From assembly GCA_947589565.1 (NCBI GenBank), contig CANQBW010000008.1, positions 1 to 41,220 of the forward strand: a DNA stretch of 41,220 bases. The letters run 5' to 3'. Below are positions 15,601-23,600 of this stretch, piece by piece. The translations under genes were made by a program, and so were the position numbers. A model generated the notes under the pieces. That model did no database searches, was not told the origin of the DNA, and worked only from the letters and a program-made list of their open reading frames with translations. The DNA is from an uncultured Clostridia bacterium (lineage in GTDB: Bacteria; Bacillota; Clostridia; Christensenellales; Borkfalkiaceae). Each line of letters opens with the position of its first letter. The stretch's first letter is position 1.

Positions 15601-15634
15601 GATATATTATACGCATTTATACGCATTTGTCAAG
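15601..15634 (-). promoter_or_regulatory. hicAB promoter with direct-repeat operator candidate
   Basis: Read on the minus strand, TTGACA, a 16-bp spacer and TATAAT precede hicA. The plus-strand sequence ATACGCATTT occurs twice in tandem at 15609-15618 and 15619-15628, covering the spacer and -10. HicB-family antitoxins autorepress, so these 10-bp direct repeats are plausible operator half-sites one helical turn apart. Confidence 0.6.
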
Positions 15635-15639
15635 CAGTT

Positions 15640-15818
15640 TTTAGAAATTTTTAAAAACGTCCCGTCGCTTGCTTAGGGGATCCATTCGACTTCGTGTTGC
15701 TAACGCAACACTTCGCTCAGGATGACAGAAAGGCACGGCTCGTGCGCGGCGCATTATTCTTTTTGTCATTCTGAGCGGAGTGGCGTAGCCACGTAGTCGA
15801 AGAATCTCGTCCTTGGTT
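15640..15818. repeat. Repeat copies between hicA and the GIY-YIG gene
   Basis: A reverse-type copy at about 15668-15727 has the central hairpin GTGTTGC-TAAC-GCAACAC. A direct copy at 15763-15812 (GTCATTCTGAGCGGAGTGGC onward) has the central hairpin GTGGC-GTA-GCCAC. These hairpins differ in sequence but keep pairing. No gene is seen. Confidence 0.82.
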
Positions 15819-15826
15819 TTAATAAC

Positions 15827-16105
15827 CTACTCCTCAGCCAAGTCGCGGCGGGAGGGGTTGAGGGTGTCGATGAGCGCTTCTTTTTTAGCACGCGTCCAGC
15901 CCTTCAATTGCTTTTCCCGCGCGAGCGCGTCCTCTACCTGAGAGTACTCTTCCGCATACACTACCTTGTGGGTCCGGTACTTCTTGCTGAATCCGTCAAT
16001 GAGTCCGCTCTTATGCTCCCCAACGCGCCTTTCCACGTTGTTCGTCACGCCGATATACAGGACGTTGTTCCTCTTATTGGAGAGAATGTATACATAGTAT
16101 GACAT
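15827..16105 (-). CDS. Small GIY-YIG domain protein
   Basis: This 92-aa stand-alone GIY-YIG (URI) domain protein starts MSYYVYILSNKRNNVLYIGVTNNVERRVGEH, with YVYIL and YIG motif halves, the catalytic-type Arg (RRV) and a later Glu (ALAREKQLKGW). This subfamily (YhbQ-like) consists of small putative nucleases of unclear function that occur in variable copy number in gut Firmicutes and Bacteroidetes. It is monocistronic, flanked by repeats on both sides. The ATG has no RBS and lies 6 nt after a -10 box, so the mRNA appears leaderless. Nuclease activity is inferred from family. Confidence 0.88.
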   Translation of the reverse strand: MSYYVYILSNKRNNVLYIGVTNNVERRVGEHKSGLIDGFSKKYRTHKVVYAEEYSQVEDALAREKQLKGWTRAKKEALIDTLNPSRRDLAEE

Positions 16106-16111
16106 AATTAT

Positions 16112-16140
16112 AGTGTATCTAAAAATGGGTAAAATGTCAA
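16112..16140 (-). promoter_or_regulatory. Promoter giving a leaderless GIY-YIG mRNA
   Basis: On the minus strand, TTGACA (16140-16135) and TACACT (16117-16112) are 17 bp apart, and the ATG starts 6 nt after the -10, with no Shine-Dalgarno. Confidence 0.68.
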
Positions 16141-16335
16141 GAGGAAAAGGGTGAGATGTTTACTCGCTCCTTTCCTTTTAAGGACGAGATTCTTCGACTT
16201 CGTGACACTGCGCGTCACTTCGCTCAGAATGACAGGAAAGGAAGGACGAGATTCTTACTCGCCTATGGCTCGTGCGCCGCGCTTGGATAACAATAGAACG
16301 GCGCGGCGTCGACTGCGCTCGGAATGACAGGGTTG
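16141..16335. repeat. Repeat mosaic upstream of obgE
   Basis: AAGGACGAGATTCTTCGACT with central hairpin GTGAC...GTCAC and CGCTCAGAATGACA lies at 16182-16233, and a partial copy (AAGGACGAGATTCTT) at 16242-16256. A near-identical copy of the 3545-3620 repeat (CGTGCGCCGCGCTTGGATAA, ending TCGGAATGACAG) is at 16257-16330. Confidence 0.82.
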
Positions 16336-16344
16336 CGATATCGC

Positions 16345-16373
16345 TTGATTTTTAAATAGAAATCCGCTATAAT
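16345..16373 (+). promoter_or_regulatory. Promoter giving a leaderless obgE mRNA
   Basis: TTGATT at 16345-16350 and TATAAT at 16368-16373 are 17 bp apart, and the obgE ATG follows 6 nt after the -10. There is no Shine-Dalgarno. Confidence 0.78.
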
Positions 16374-16379
16374 AATTTT

Positions 16380-17660
16380 ATGGACAACAAACCGTTTACA
16401 GACAAAGTGAAGATCCACGTCAAGGCGGGGGATGGGGGAGACGGAATGAACTCCTTCAAGGCCTACAAGGGCAAGCCGGCGTGCGGGCCGGACGGCGGCG
16501 ACGGGGGGAATGGCGGCAGCATCTATCTCGTCGCAGATGAGAACGTCCATGACCTTCTCGCCTATCGGTTCCGTCACAAATACTTCGCCGCAAACGGCGA
16601 GCGGGGCGGGAGCAATCTCAAGAGCGGCAAAAGCGGCGAGGACCTCGTTCTCAAAGTCCCCTGCGGCACCCTCGTGCGCGACCCCGAGACGAATAAGATC
16701 CTCTGCGACGCCTTCTCCCACGGTCAGAAAATTCTGCTCCTTGCGGGCGGCAGAGGGGGGAAGGGCAACGCCCGTTTCACGACTGCCCGCCGTCATGCGC
16801 CGAATTTTTCGCAGAAGGGGGTCCTCACCAAGCCGCACGACCTCATTTTGGAGCTCAAAGTCGTCGCGGACGTCGGACTCGTCGGCTTTCCGAACGTCGG
16901 AAAGAGCACTCTTCTCTCGAAAATTTCCGCCGCGAAGCCGAAGATCGCCGACTATCACTTCACCACCCTCTCGCCGAATTTGGGCGTCGTCAAATATTAC
17001 GACGATTCCTTCGTTTGCGCGGACATTCCGGGGCTCATCGAGGGCGCGTCGCGCGGCGCGGGGCTCGGGCTTGACTTTTTGCGGCACATCGAGCGCACGA
17101 GAATGATCGTGCACGTCGTCGACATCTCGGGCTGCGAGGACAGGGACCCCGTCGACGACTTTCTCAAGATCAACGCGGAACTTGCCGCCTATTCGGAGAA
17201 ACTTGCGGCGCTGCCGCAGCTCATCGCCTGCAACAAGGCGGACCTTCTGGGCGCGGAGGAGAATTTCAAGCGCTTTTGCAAGCGTTTCGAGGGGGAGTAT
17301 TCGATTTTTGCGCTCTCCGCGGTCAAGGGGGAGGGGACGGAGGAGCTCGTCCGCGCCTGTTTGGAGCTTTTGAGGACGCTCCCGCCCGCCGAACCCATTC
17401 CGCCGGACGAGGATTTTCTGCTCGAGGAGAACGGGGAGCTCGAATTTTTCATCGAGCGCGACGAGGAGGGCAGGTTTGTGCTCACGGGGAGCCTCATCGA
17501 CATGCTCTGCCGCAACGTCGTGATGAACAATCCCGACTCCATGATGTATTTTGAACGCATTCTGAAGCAGCGGGGGGTCTTCCGCGCCCTCGCGGAACAG
17601 GGCTGCCAAAACGGCGACACCGTCGCCGTCGGGGAGACGGAATTTGAATTTGTGGAATAG
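16380..17660 (+). CDS. obgE: Obg GTPase (ribosome assembly)
   Basis: This 426-aa protein is full length. It has an N-terminal glycine-rich Obg fold (about residues 1-160, rich in GGDGGNGG and GGRGGKGN), then the G domain with G1 GFPNVGKST (about 168-176), switch region HFTTLSPNLGVV, G3 DIPGLIEGA, G4 NKAD and G5 SAVKGEG. A C-terminal OCT domain (about 345-426, with DGREF-like SIDRDEEGRF pattern and MNNPDSMMYFERILKQRGV) follows. Obg binds the 50S subunit and links ribosome assembly to (p)ppGpp. The start is leaderless. It is followed by repeats and yhbY, another 50S-associated factor; rpmA and rplU, often nearby, are not in the window. Confidence 0.97.
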   Translation: MDNKPFTDKVKIHVKAGDGGDGMNSFKAYKGKPACGPDGGDGGNGGSIYLVADENVHDLLAYRFRHKYFAANGERGGSNLKSGKSGEDLVLKVPCGTLVRDPETNKILCDAFSHGQKILLLAGGRGGKGNARFTTARRHAPNFSQKGVLTKPHDLILELKVVADVGLVGFPNVGKSTLLSKISAAKPKIADYHFTTLSPNLGVVKYYDDSFVCADIPGLIEGASRGAGLGLDFLRHIERTRMIVHVVDISGCEDRDPVDDFLKINAELAAYSEKLAALPQLIACNKADLLGAEENFKRFCKRFEGEYSIFALSAVKGEGTEELVRACLELLRTLPPAEPIPPDEDFLLEENGELEFFIERDEEGRFVLTGSLIDMLCRNVVMNNPDSMMYFERILKQRGVFRALAEQGCQNGDTVAVGETEFEFVE

Positions 17661-17677
17661 GTTTCGAAGAAAATCTT

Positions 17678-17872
17678 GCTAGACGTGTCACCCTGAGCGC
17701 AGTCGAAGGGTCTCGTCCTTTGGTAGGTCTCACAATGAGGTAGAGATGTTTCGACTACGCTCAACATGACATAAGTAGGAACGCCCCGTCGATAGCTTAG
17801 GGGATCCACGCTCGCTTTGCTCGCTTTCGACTCCGCGGCTTACGCCGCTCCGCTCAGGATGACGACGGTAAA
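17678..17872. repeat. Repeat copies between obgE and yhbY
   Basis: A direct copy is at 17687-17720 (GTCACCCTGAGCGCAGTCGA, then AGGGTCTCGTCCTTT). A TTTCGACTACGCTCAACATG variant is at 17748-17770. A longer reverse-type copy is at 17797-17862 with central GCGGCTTACGCCGC, including an inserted CACGCTCGCTTTGCTCGCTT tract. No gene is seen. Confidence 0.83.
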
Positions 17873-17877
17873 ACAAG

Positions 17878-18052
17878 CCCTTTGTTCTAAATCCCATGGT
17901 GCGAGCAGGGTTTCCCTGTGCTGCACGACTCAATTTGCCAGCTTGCGGCTTCTTGTCGTTTGAAACGAATGAGAGGACCAGGCTGTGGGAACTCGAGAGT
18001 TCATTTCCTCGAACGTAAATATTTCCGAAGGAAAGATTTCGTTCGAAAAAGG
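17878..18052. repeat. Long repeat copy 2, abutting yhbY
   Basis: It shares the blocks described for 9478-9655. Its last part is a stem-loop: TCGAACGTAAATATTTCC pairs with GGAAAGATTTCGTTCGA (about 18010-18047). This hairpin ends just before the yhbY ribosome binding site GGAG (18051-18054), so the repeat supplies the immediate 5' region of yhbY. Confidence 0.83.
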
Positions 18053-18059
18053 AGATTTT

Positions 18060-18353
18060 ATGTTAAATTCCAAACAAAGAAGTAAACTGAGGTCGCTGGC
18101 GAGCAACCTCAAACCCATCGGGCAGGTCGGGAAGGAGGGGATCTCCGAGACCCTCGTCGCCTCCTTCGGCGAGGCGCTCGAGGCGAGGGAGCTCATCAAG
18201 GTCAATCTTCTGCCCACCGCGGCGGACGATCTTGACAATCTCGCCGAAAATCTCGCCGACCTTCTCGGCGCGGAGCTCGTCACCGTCATCGGCAGAAAGG
18301 CGATTTTGTATCGCAGGTCTTCAAAACAGGATTTTCCGCACATCGCGCTCTGA
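18060..18353 (+). CDS. yhbY: YhbY family RNA-binding protein
   Basis: This 97-aa CRS1-YhbY (CRM) domain protein runs from SKQRSKLRSLASNLKPIGQVGKEGI through LIKVNLL to the C-terminal AELVTVIGRKAILYR. It contains the family GxxG-type loop region GQVGKEG at about residues 21-27. YhbY-like proteins associate with pre-50S particles and help 23S rRNA assembly. ATG 18060 has AAAGGAG just upstream (about 18047-18054). The frame is open further upstream, but that part is repeat sequence. No clear promoter of its own is seen; transcription may come from obgE or from within the repeat. Confidence 0.92.
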   Translation: MLNSKQRSKLRSLASNLKPIGQVGKEGISETLVASFGEALEARELIKVNLLPTAADDLDNLAENLADLLGAELVTVIGRKAILYRRSSKQDFPHIAL

Positions 18354-18404
18354 GTTATTCGGACAAATTCATCGGGAGAAATCTCGAAAATCCGAAAAAA
18401 ATCC

Positions 18405-18433
18405 TTGTATTTTCCGCCGAAATGTGGTAAAAT
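18405..18433 (+). promoter_or_regulatory. Promoter of the NifU-like / GGGtGRT operon
   Basis: TTGTAT at 18405-18410 and TAAAAT at 18428-18433 are 17 bp apart, about 50 nt before the GTG start. The same TTGTAT-17-TAAAAT combination serves the degV-family gene on the minus strand at 38.7 kb. Confidence 0.65.
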
Positions 18434-18482
18434 AAAAAAAATGCGGCTTTATTGATAGGCAAAATTACGGAGGTTCCGAAAA

Positions 18483-19184
18483 GTGCAATATTCACCCGAA
18501 GTCAACGAAATGTATTGCGTCGCGAAAGGGCCCAAGCACGACCCTTCGCCCATTCCCGAAGAGGGGAAATGGGTCTGCGCGAAGCAGATCACCGATATCA
18601 GCGGCTTTACGCACGGTATTGGCTGGTGTGCTCCCCAGCAGGGCGCATGTAAGCTCACGCTCAACGTCAAGGCGGGCGTCATCGAGGAGGCGCTCGTCGA
18701 GACGATCGGCTGTTCCGGCATGACCCATTCCGCCGCCATGGCAGCGGAAATCCTGCCCCACAAGACCATTCTCGAGGCGCTCAACACAGACCTCGTCTGC
18801 GACGCCATCAACACCGCGATGCGCGAACTCTTCCTTCAGATCGTCTACGGAAGAACGCAGTCGGCGTATTCGGACGACGGGCTCGTCATCGGCGCGGGGC
18901 TCGAGGACCTCGGCAAGGGGATGCGCTCGCAGGTCGCCACCATGTACGGCACGGCGAAGAAGGGAGTCCGCTATCTCGAAATGACCGAGGGCTATGTCAC
19001 CCGCCTCGCGCTCGACAAGAACGACGAGGTCATCGGCTATGAGTTCGTCTCCCTCGGAAAGATGACCGATTTCATCAAGAAGGGGCTTGAACCCAACGAG
19101 GCTTGGACGAAGGCGATGGGGCACTACGGCAGATTCGACAAAGAGCAGGGGGCGGTCAGATACATCGACCCCCGCAAGGAATGA
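18483..19184 (+). CDS. NifU-like iron-sulfur scaffold-type protein paired with GGGtGRT
   Basis: This 233-aa protein has a NifU N-terminal-like core: GACKLTLNVKAGVIEEALVETIGCSGMTHSAAMAAEIL (about residues 56-93), with conserved Cys in GWCAPQQGAC, TIGCSG and LVCDAI, the spacing expected for an Fe-S scaffold. The N-terminal about 45 residues and C-terminal about 100 residues (VRYLEMTEGYVTRLALDKND) lie outside that core. The start is GTG with GGAGG at 18469-18473. It is paired with the next gene (gap 10 bp), as is usual for this family. A cluster-carrying role is inferred; it may not be a general scaffold. Confidence 0.78.
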   Translation: MQYSPEVNEMYCVAKGPKHDPSPIPEEGKWVCAKQITDISGFTHGIGWCAPQQGACKLTLNVKAGVIEEALVETIGCSGMTHSAAMAAEILPHKTILEALNTDLVCDAINTAMRELFLQIVYGRTQSAYSDDGLVIGAGLEDLGKGMRSQVATMYGTAKKGVRYLEMTEGYVTRLALDKNDEVIGYEFVSLGKMTDFIKKGLEPNEAWTKAMGHYGRFDKEQGAVRYIDPRKE

Positions 19185-19194
19185 GGAGGCAGTC

Positions 19195-20196
19195 ATGACG
19201 TTATTCGAAGGCTATGAAAGAAGGATCAAGAAGATCACGGCTGTTTTGAAGGAGTACGGCATTTCCTCCGTCGAGGAGTGCAGGGACATCTGCCTCTCCA
19301 AGGGCGTGGACTGCGAGAAACTCGTGCGCGGCACACAGCCGATCTGCTTCGAGAACGCCGTCTGGGCGTACACCGTCGGCGCGGCGATCGCCATCAAGAA
19401 GGGCTGCAAGAGCGCGGCGGACGCTGCGGCTGCGATCGGCATCGGTCTGCAGGCGTTCACGATCCCCGGCTCCGTCGCCGAGAACAGACAGGTCGGGCTC
19501 GGCCACGGCAATTTGGGCAAGATGCTGCTCTCCGAGAGCACCGATTGCTTCTGCTTCTTGGCGGGACATGAGTCCTTTGCGGCGGCGGAAGGGGCGATCT
19601 CCATCGCCATGAATGCAAACCGCGTGCGCAAGAACCAGCTCCGCGTCATTCTGAACGGACTCGGCAAGGACGCAGCCTATATCATTTCGAGGATCAACGG
19701 CTTCACCTGCTGTGAGACCGTGTTCGATCCCTACACCGAGACGGTCACCGTCACCAAGGAGATCGCCTTCTCCGACGGACCCCGCGCAAAGGTCAAGTGC
19801 TACGGTGCGGACAACGTTCCCGAGGGCGTCGCGATCATGAAACTCGAAAAGGTCGGCGTCTCCATCACGGGCAACTCCACCAATCCCACGCGGTTCCAGC
19901 ACCCCGTCGCAGGCACCTATAAGAAATGGTGCGTCGAGAACGGATTTCCCTATTTCTCGGTCGCTTCGGGCGGCGGCACGGGACGGACGCTGCACCCCGA
20001 CAACATGGCAGCCGGTCCCGCTTCTTACGGCATGACCGACACGATGGGCAGGATGCACTCCGACGCCCAATTCGCAGGCTCTTCCTCCGTCCCCGCTCAC
20101 GTTGAGATGATGGGGCTTATCGGTATGGGCAACAACCCGATGGTCGGCGCGACCGTCGCGGTCGCCGTCGCCGTCGAAGAGGGGATGAAACATTGA
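19195..20196 (+). CDS. GGGtGRT family protein (Pfam family of unknown function)
   Basis: This 333-aa protein carries the family hallmark GGGTGRT near residue 262 (ASGGGTGRTLHPDNMAAGP) and a conserved C-terminus with AHVEMMGLIGMGNNPMVGATV. Ala/Gly-rich segments (AAADAAAAIGIG, SVAENRQVGLGHGNLGKML) and several Cys (DICLSKGVDCEK, CFCF, TCCE) are visible. No signal peptide is evident. Function is unknown; the constant partner is a NifU-like protein. ATG 19195 has GAGGAGG at 19183-19189. A strong terminator follows, so the two genes form a complete operon. Confidence 0.88.
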   Translation: MTLFEGYERRIKKITAVLKEYGISSVEECRDICLSKGVDCEKLVRGTQPICFENAVWAYTVGAAIAIKKGCKSAADAAAAIGIGLQAFTIPGSVAENRQVGLGHGNLGKMLLSESTDCFCFLAGHESFAAAEGAISIAMNANRVRKNQLRVILNGLGKDAAYIISRINGFTCCETVFDPYTETVTVTKEIAFSDGPRAKVKCYGADNVPEGVAIMKLEKVGVSITGNSTNPTRFQHPVAGTYKKWCVENGFPYFSVASGGGTGRTLHPDNMAAGPASYGMTDTMGRMHSDAQFAGSSSVPAHVEMMGLIGMGNNPMVGATVAVAVAVEEGMKH

Positions 20197-20206
20197 AAAG
20201 AAATCA

Positions 20207-20250
20207 CTACCGGGAGACTCGATACGGAGTTTTCCCGGTAGCGTTTTTTA
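20207..20250 (+). terminator. Intrinsic terminator after the GGGtGRT gene
   Basis: The stem CTACCGGGA with TCCCGGTAG around a 15-nt loop is followed by CGTTTTTTA. Confidence 0.92.
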
Positions 20251-20524
20251 TCATCTCAAAACATAATTGAGATTTATTGATTATATAAATAAAATAAATA
20301 TTTATTATATACAACCAACCGAGAAAAATCAAGGGAATTTAGGCAGAAACAAGAAGAACTCATACATAACGAAAATGCGGGGTCTGCGGTGAAAAATATG
20401 CGATTTTCGACGGAAAATTGCAGGCATACCCCAATTTTCGATGATATTTTCCTCGCCGCTTTCTCTTTGATTTCAGCAAAAAAACAGTTTTTTTCACACG
20501 GCATTTCGGCATAAAGGGAAGAGT
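20251..20524. other. AT-rich gene-free stretch before the protease operon
   Basis: This segment is clearly more AT-rich than its surroundings, especially 20260-20315 (TTATATAAATAAAATAAATA). I see no gene, tRNA or repeat family. It may be an upstream regulatory region for the long operon that follows. Confidence 0.5.
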
Positions 20525-20545
20525 TTGTGATAAGATTTTTCACAA
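20525..20545 (+). promoter_or_regulatory. Inverted-repeat operator candidate upstream of the protease operon
   Basis: TTGTGA (20525-20530) and TCACAA (20540-20545) form a perfect 6+6 inverted repeat with a 9-bp spacer, ending 8 bp before the -35. The TGTGA/TCACA half-sites resemble those of Crp/Fnr-family regulators, though the spacing is wider than in E. coli CRP sites. The position suits an activator; this is inferred. Confidence 0.5.
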
Positions 20546-20553
20546 TGAAATGC

Positions 20554-20582
20554 TTGCAATTTTCATTTTCATCGGTTATAAT
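20554..20582 (+). promoter_or_regulatory. Sigma-A promoter for the protease-Opp operon
   Basis: TTGCAA at 20554-20559 and TATAAT at 20577-20582 are 17 bp apart. The start site would be near 20589, about 37 nt before the ATG. It is the only clear promoter I see for the genes up to 37489. Confidence 0.82.
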
Positions 20583-20625
20583 AGTAGAGCATAACTCATG
20601 ATAAGTTTTGACAATCGGAGGTAAC

Positions 20626-23600
20626 ATGAAACAGAAATTCTTCAGAAAAGTGTTTTTCGGGTTTTCTGCGGCAGCGCTGTCATGCTTGATGGTGTTGTCG
20701 GGAATGCTCCCGATCTTTTCTCACGGCAAGGAAGAAGCGGCGGCAAAGCCCGAAGTTTCGGAATCCATCAAAGACGTCACCGGTAAGACGGATCTGAACC
20801 TCAAGGACTACCTCAACACTTCCGTTACCCAGAAGTTGACCGAGAATATTGCTCCCGACAGAGAGATCTCGGTCATGATCACCGTGGATGTTCCCACGGT
20901 CCTCGACGGGTACGAAGCGCTCGGCGACACCTCGATGGAAATCGCGGACTTTTCTGTCTCCCGTGAGGGCGCGTCCATCCGCAAGAAGATCGAGAGAGAG
21001 AACACTCTCCTCCAGAGCGAACTCATTCGCAAGGGCATCGATTACAAGCTCGGCGTCACTTACGATACGCTCATGAGCGGTTTCGAAGCGGTGATCAAGG
21101 CGGGAGATTTCGAAAAGCTGCAAAAAGCTGTCGGAAACTCGGCGAACGTCTTCATCAGCGATGAATACGAGGAGTGCGTGACGTACGACGTTGTCGAAAA
21201 CAAGGTCAACGTCCATGACACGGGTATCTTCAACAGCGACGGCTCCCAGTACGACGGAAGCGGAACGGTCATCGCCGTCCTTGACTCCGGTCTCGACTAC
21301 ACACACGACGTGTTCGATCCCTCCCGTTTCAACGGCGAAGAGGTCATGACGCAGACCACCCTCCGCGACAAAGTCCCGCTCCTTACGGCGGCGCAGAGGA
21401 CCCCCGGCCTCACCGCGGCGGACGTTTATATCAACAGAAAAGTTCCCTACGCTTACGACTATGCGGACAGCGATCCCGACGTCTACCCCATCAACAGTGA
21501 CCACGGAACGCACGTCTCGGGCATTATCGTCGGTCAGGCGGATCCCAAATACGAAAATGACGGGATCGACGACAACTATATCCGCGGCGTTGCTCCCAAC
21601 GCGCAGCTTGCCTTCTTCAAGGTCTTCTCGGAGAGCAACTCGAGCGCGAAGCAGTCGTGGATCGTTGCCGCGCTCGAAGACTGCGTCACGCTGGGCGTCG
21701 ACGTCATCAACATGTCCCTCGGGTCCGGAAGCGGCTTCACCAGAGAGGTGGACGACTCCATGCGCGCCGAAGTCTACGACTCCGTCAAAGAGCACGGCAT
21801 CAGCTTGGTCTGCGCGGCTGCAAATGAGGGCAGTGCGGCTCAGGGTTCCGAGAAGAACGGCTCCCTTCCGCTTGCCACCAACCCCGATACGGGCACCGTG
21901 GGCTCTCCCGCAACTTATGATTCGTCTATGGCCGTTGCATCCATCAGCGGCGTCAAGACGCCTTACATGTTGCTCGACGGCGAGCTCATCTACTTCACCA
22001 ACGCCAGAAACTTCGCGGGCGAAGAGAGAAAATTCGTCGAAGAGATCCTGAATCCCGACGAACAGGAGAGGGTGTTTGAATACGTCATCATCCCCGGTAT
22101 CGGTAGCCAGAGCGACTACGGCAGCGTGGGCGACCTCACCGGCAAGATCGCGATCGTCCAGAGAGGCGTCACGCAATTCGAAGAGAAATCGCAGCTCGCC
22201 AAGGACCACGGCGCAGCCGGATGTATCATTTATAACAACCTTTCGGGCGACATCGCGATGACGATCGGTAACACCGAGTTCCCGACCTGCTCCATCGACC
22301 GCGATAACGGTAAAAAGTTCCTCGATAAGAGCGGAACGGTCGGAAAGGTCACGATCAGCCGCTCGCAGGTCGCAGGTCCCTTCATGTCCGACTTCTCGAG
22401 CTGGGGCCCCACGCCCGACCTTCACATCAAGCCCGAGATCACCGCACACGGCGGCGACATTCTCTCGAGCCTTCCCGGCCAGCGCTATGACCGTTACAAC
22501 GGAACCTCCATGGCTTCGCCCAACCAGGCCGGACTCACCGCTCTCGTCCGTCAGTACGTGAAGGAGCACTTCACCAACCTCGACGCGCTCGGCGTGACCG
22601 CAATGGTCAACCAGCTCATGATGTCCACGGCGGACATCGCATTGAATCCCAACGGCATTCCCTTCGCCGTCAGAAGACAGGGCGCAGGTCTTGCCAACCT
22701 CACGAAGGCGACCTCTACGCCCGCATACCTCAGAACCTATGACGAGACGGGCGCCGTCAATGACAAGACGAAACTCGAGCTCGGCGACGATCCCGAAAAG
22801 ACGGGCGAGTACTCCTTCTCCTTTGAAATCGTCAATATCAGCGGCGAATCGCTCTCCTATGACGTGAGCGCACTCGTCCAGACCGAGGGCATCAGTGAGG
22901 AGTTTACCCCCCGCGGCGCCACGACCATCACCGAAAAGGGCTACGTCCTGAGCGGCGCACGCATGACGGTCCAGAGCGTCCAGAACGGAAGCAACAGCGG
23001 CAATACCGTCACCGTCGGTGCGGGCGCGACCGCAGTCGTCTCGGCGACGATCACCCTGAGCGATTCCGACAAGGAATACATGGACAGCAAGTTCGCGAAC
23101 GGTATCTATGTGGAGGGCTATGTCAAACTCACCTCCAAGAACGGAAAGAACGACCTCAATGTTCCCTTCCTCAAGTTCTACGGAAGCTGGACCAAGGCTC
23201 CGATCTTCGACCTCGACTACTTCGAGACCTATGCGGATGAGAACAACGACTCCATCGAGACAGAGAAGAAGACGCTTGCCGACTTCGTCGCGACCCGTCC
23301 CATCGGCACGCTGTACGGCGATTACATCAGTTACCTCGGATCCTTCCCTTATCTGACGGATCCCAACTCCTCCCTTGTTATGGGCGCAGATAAAGAGAAG
23401 ATCGCCTTCACCAACCAGGAGGGCGAATACGGCGGCATCAACGGCCTCGGCGCGATCTGGTTCGGTATGCTCCGTCCCGCAAAGAAGATCGACATTTCCA
23501 TCACCGATTCCTCTACGGGTGAAGTCATTTGGACGAAGTCTCAGGGCAACGTCATCAAGTCTTACTATAATACCGGCGGCGGCTCGCACGTTTGGGGGCA

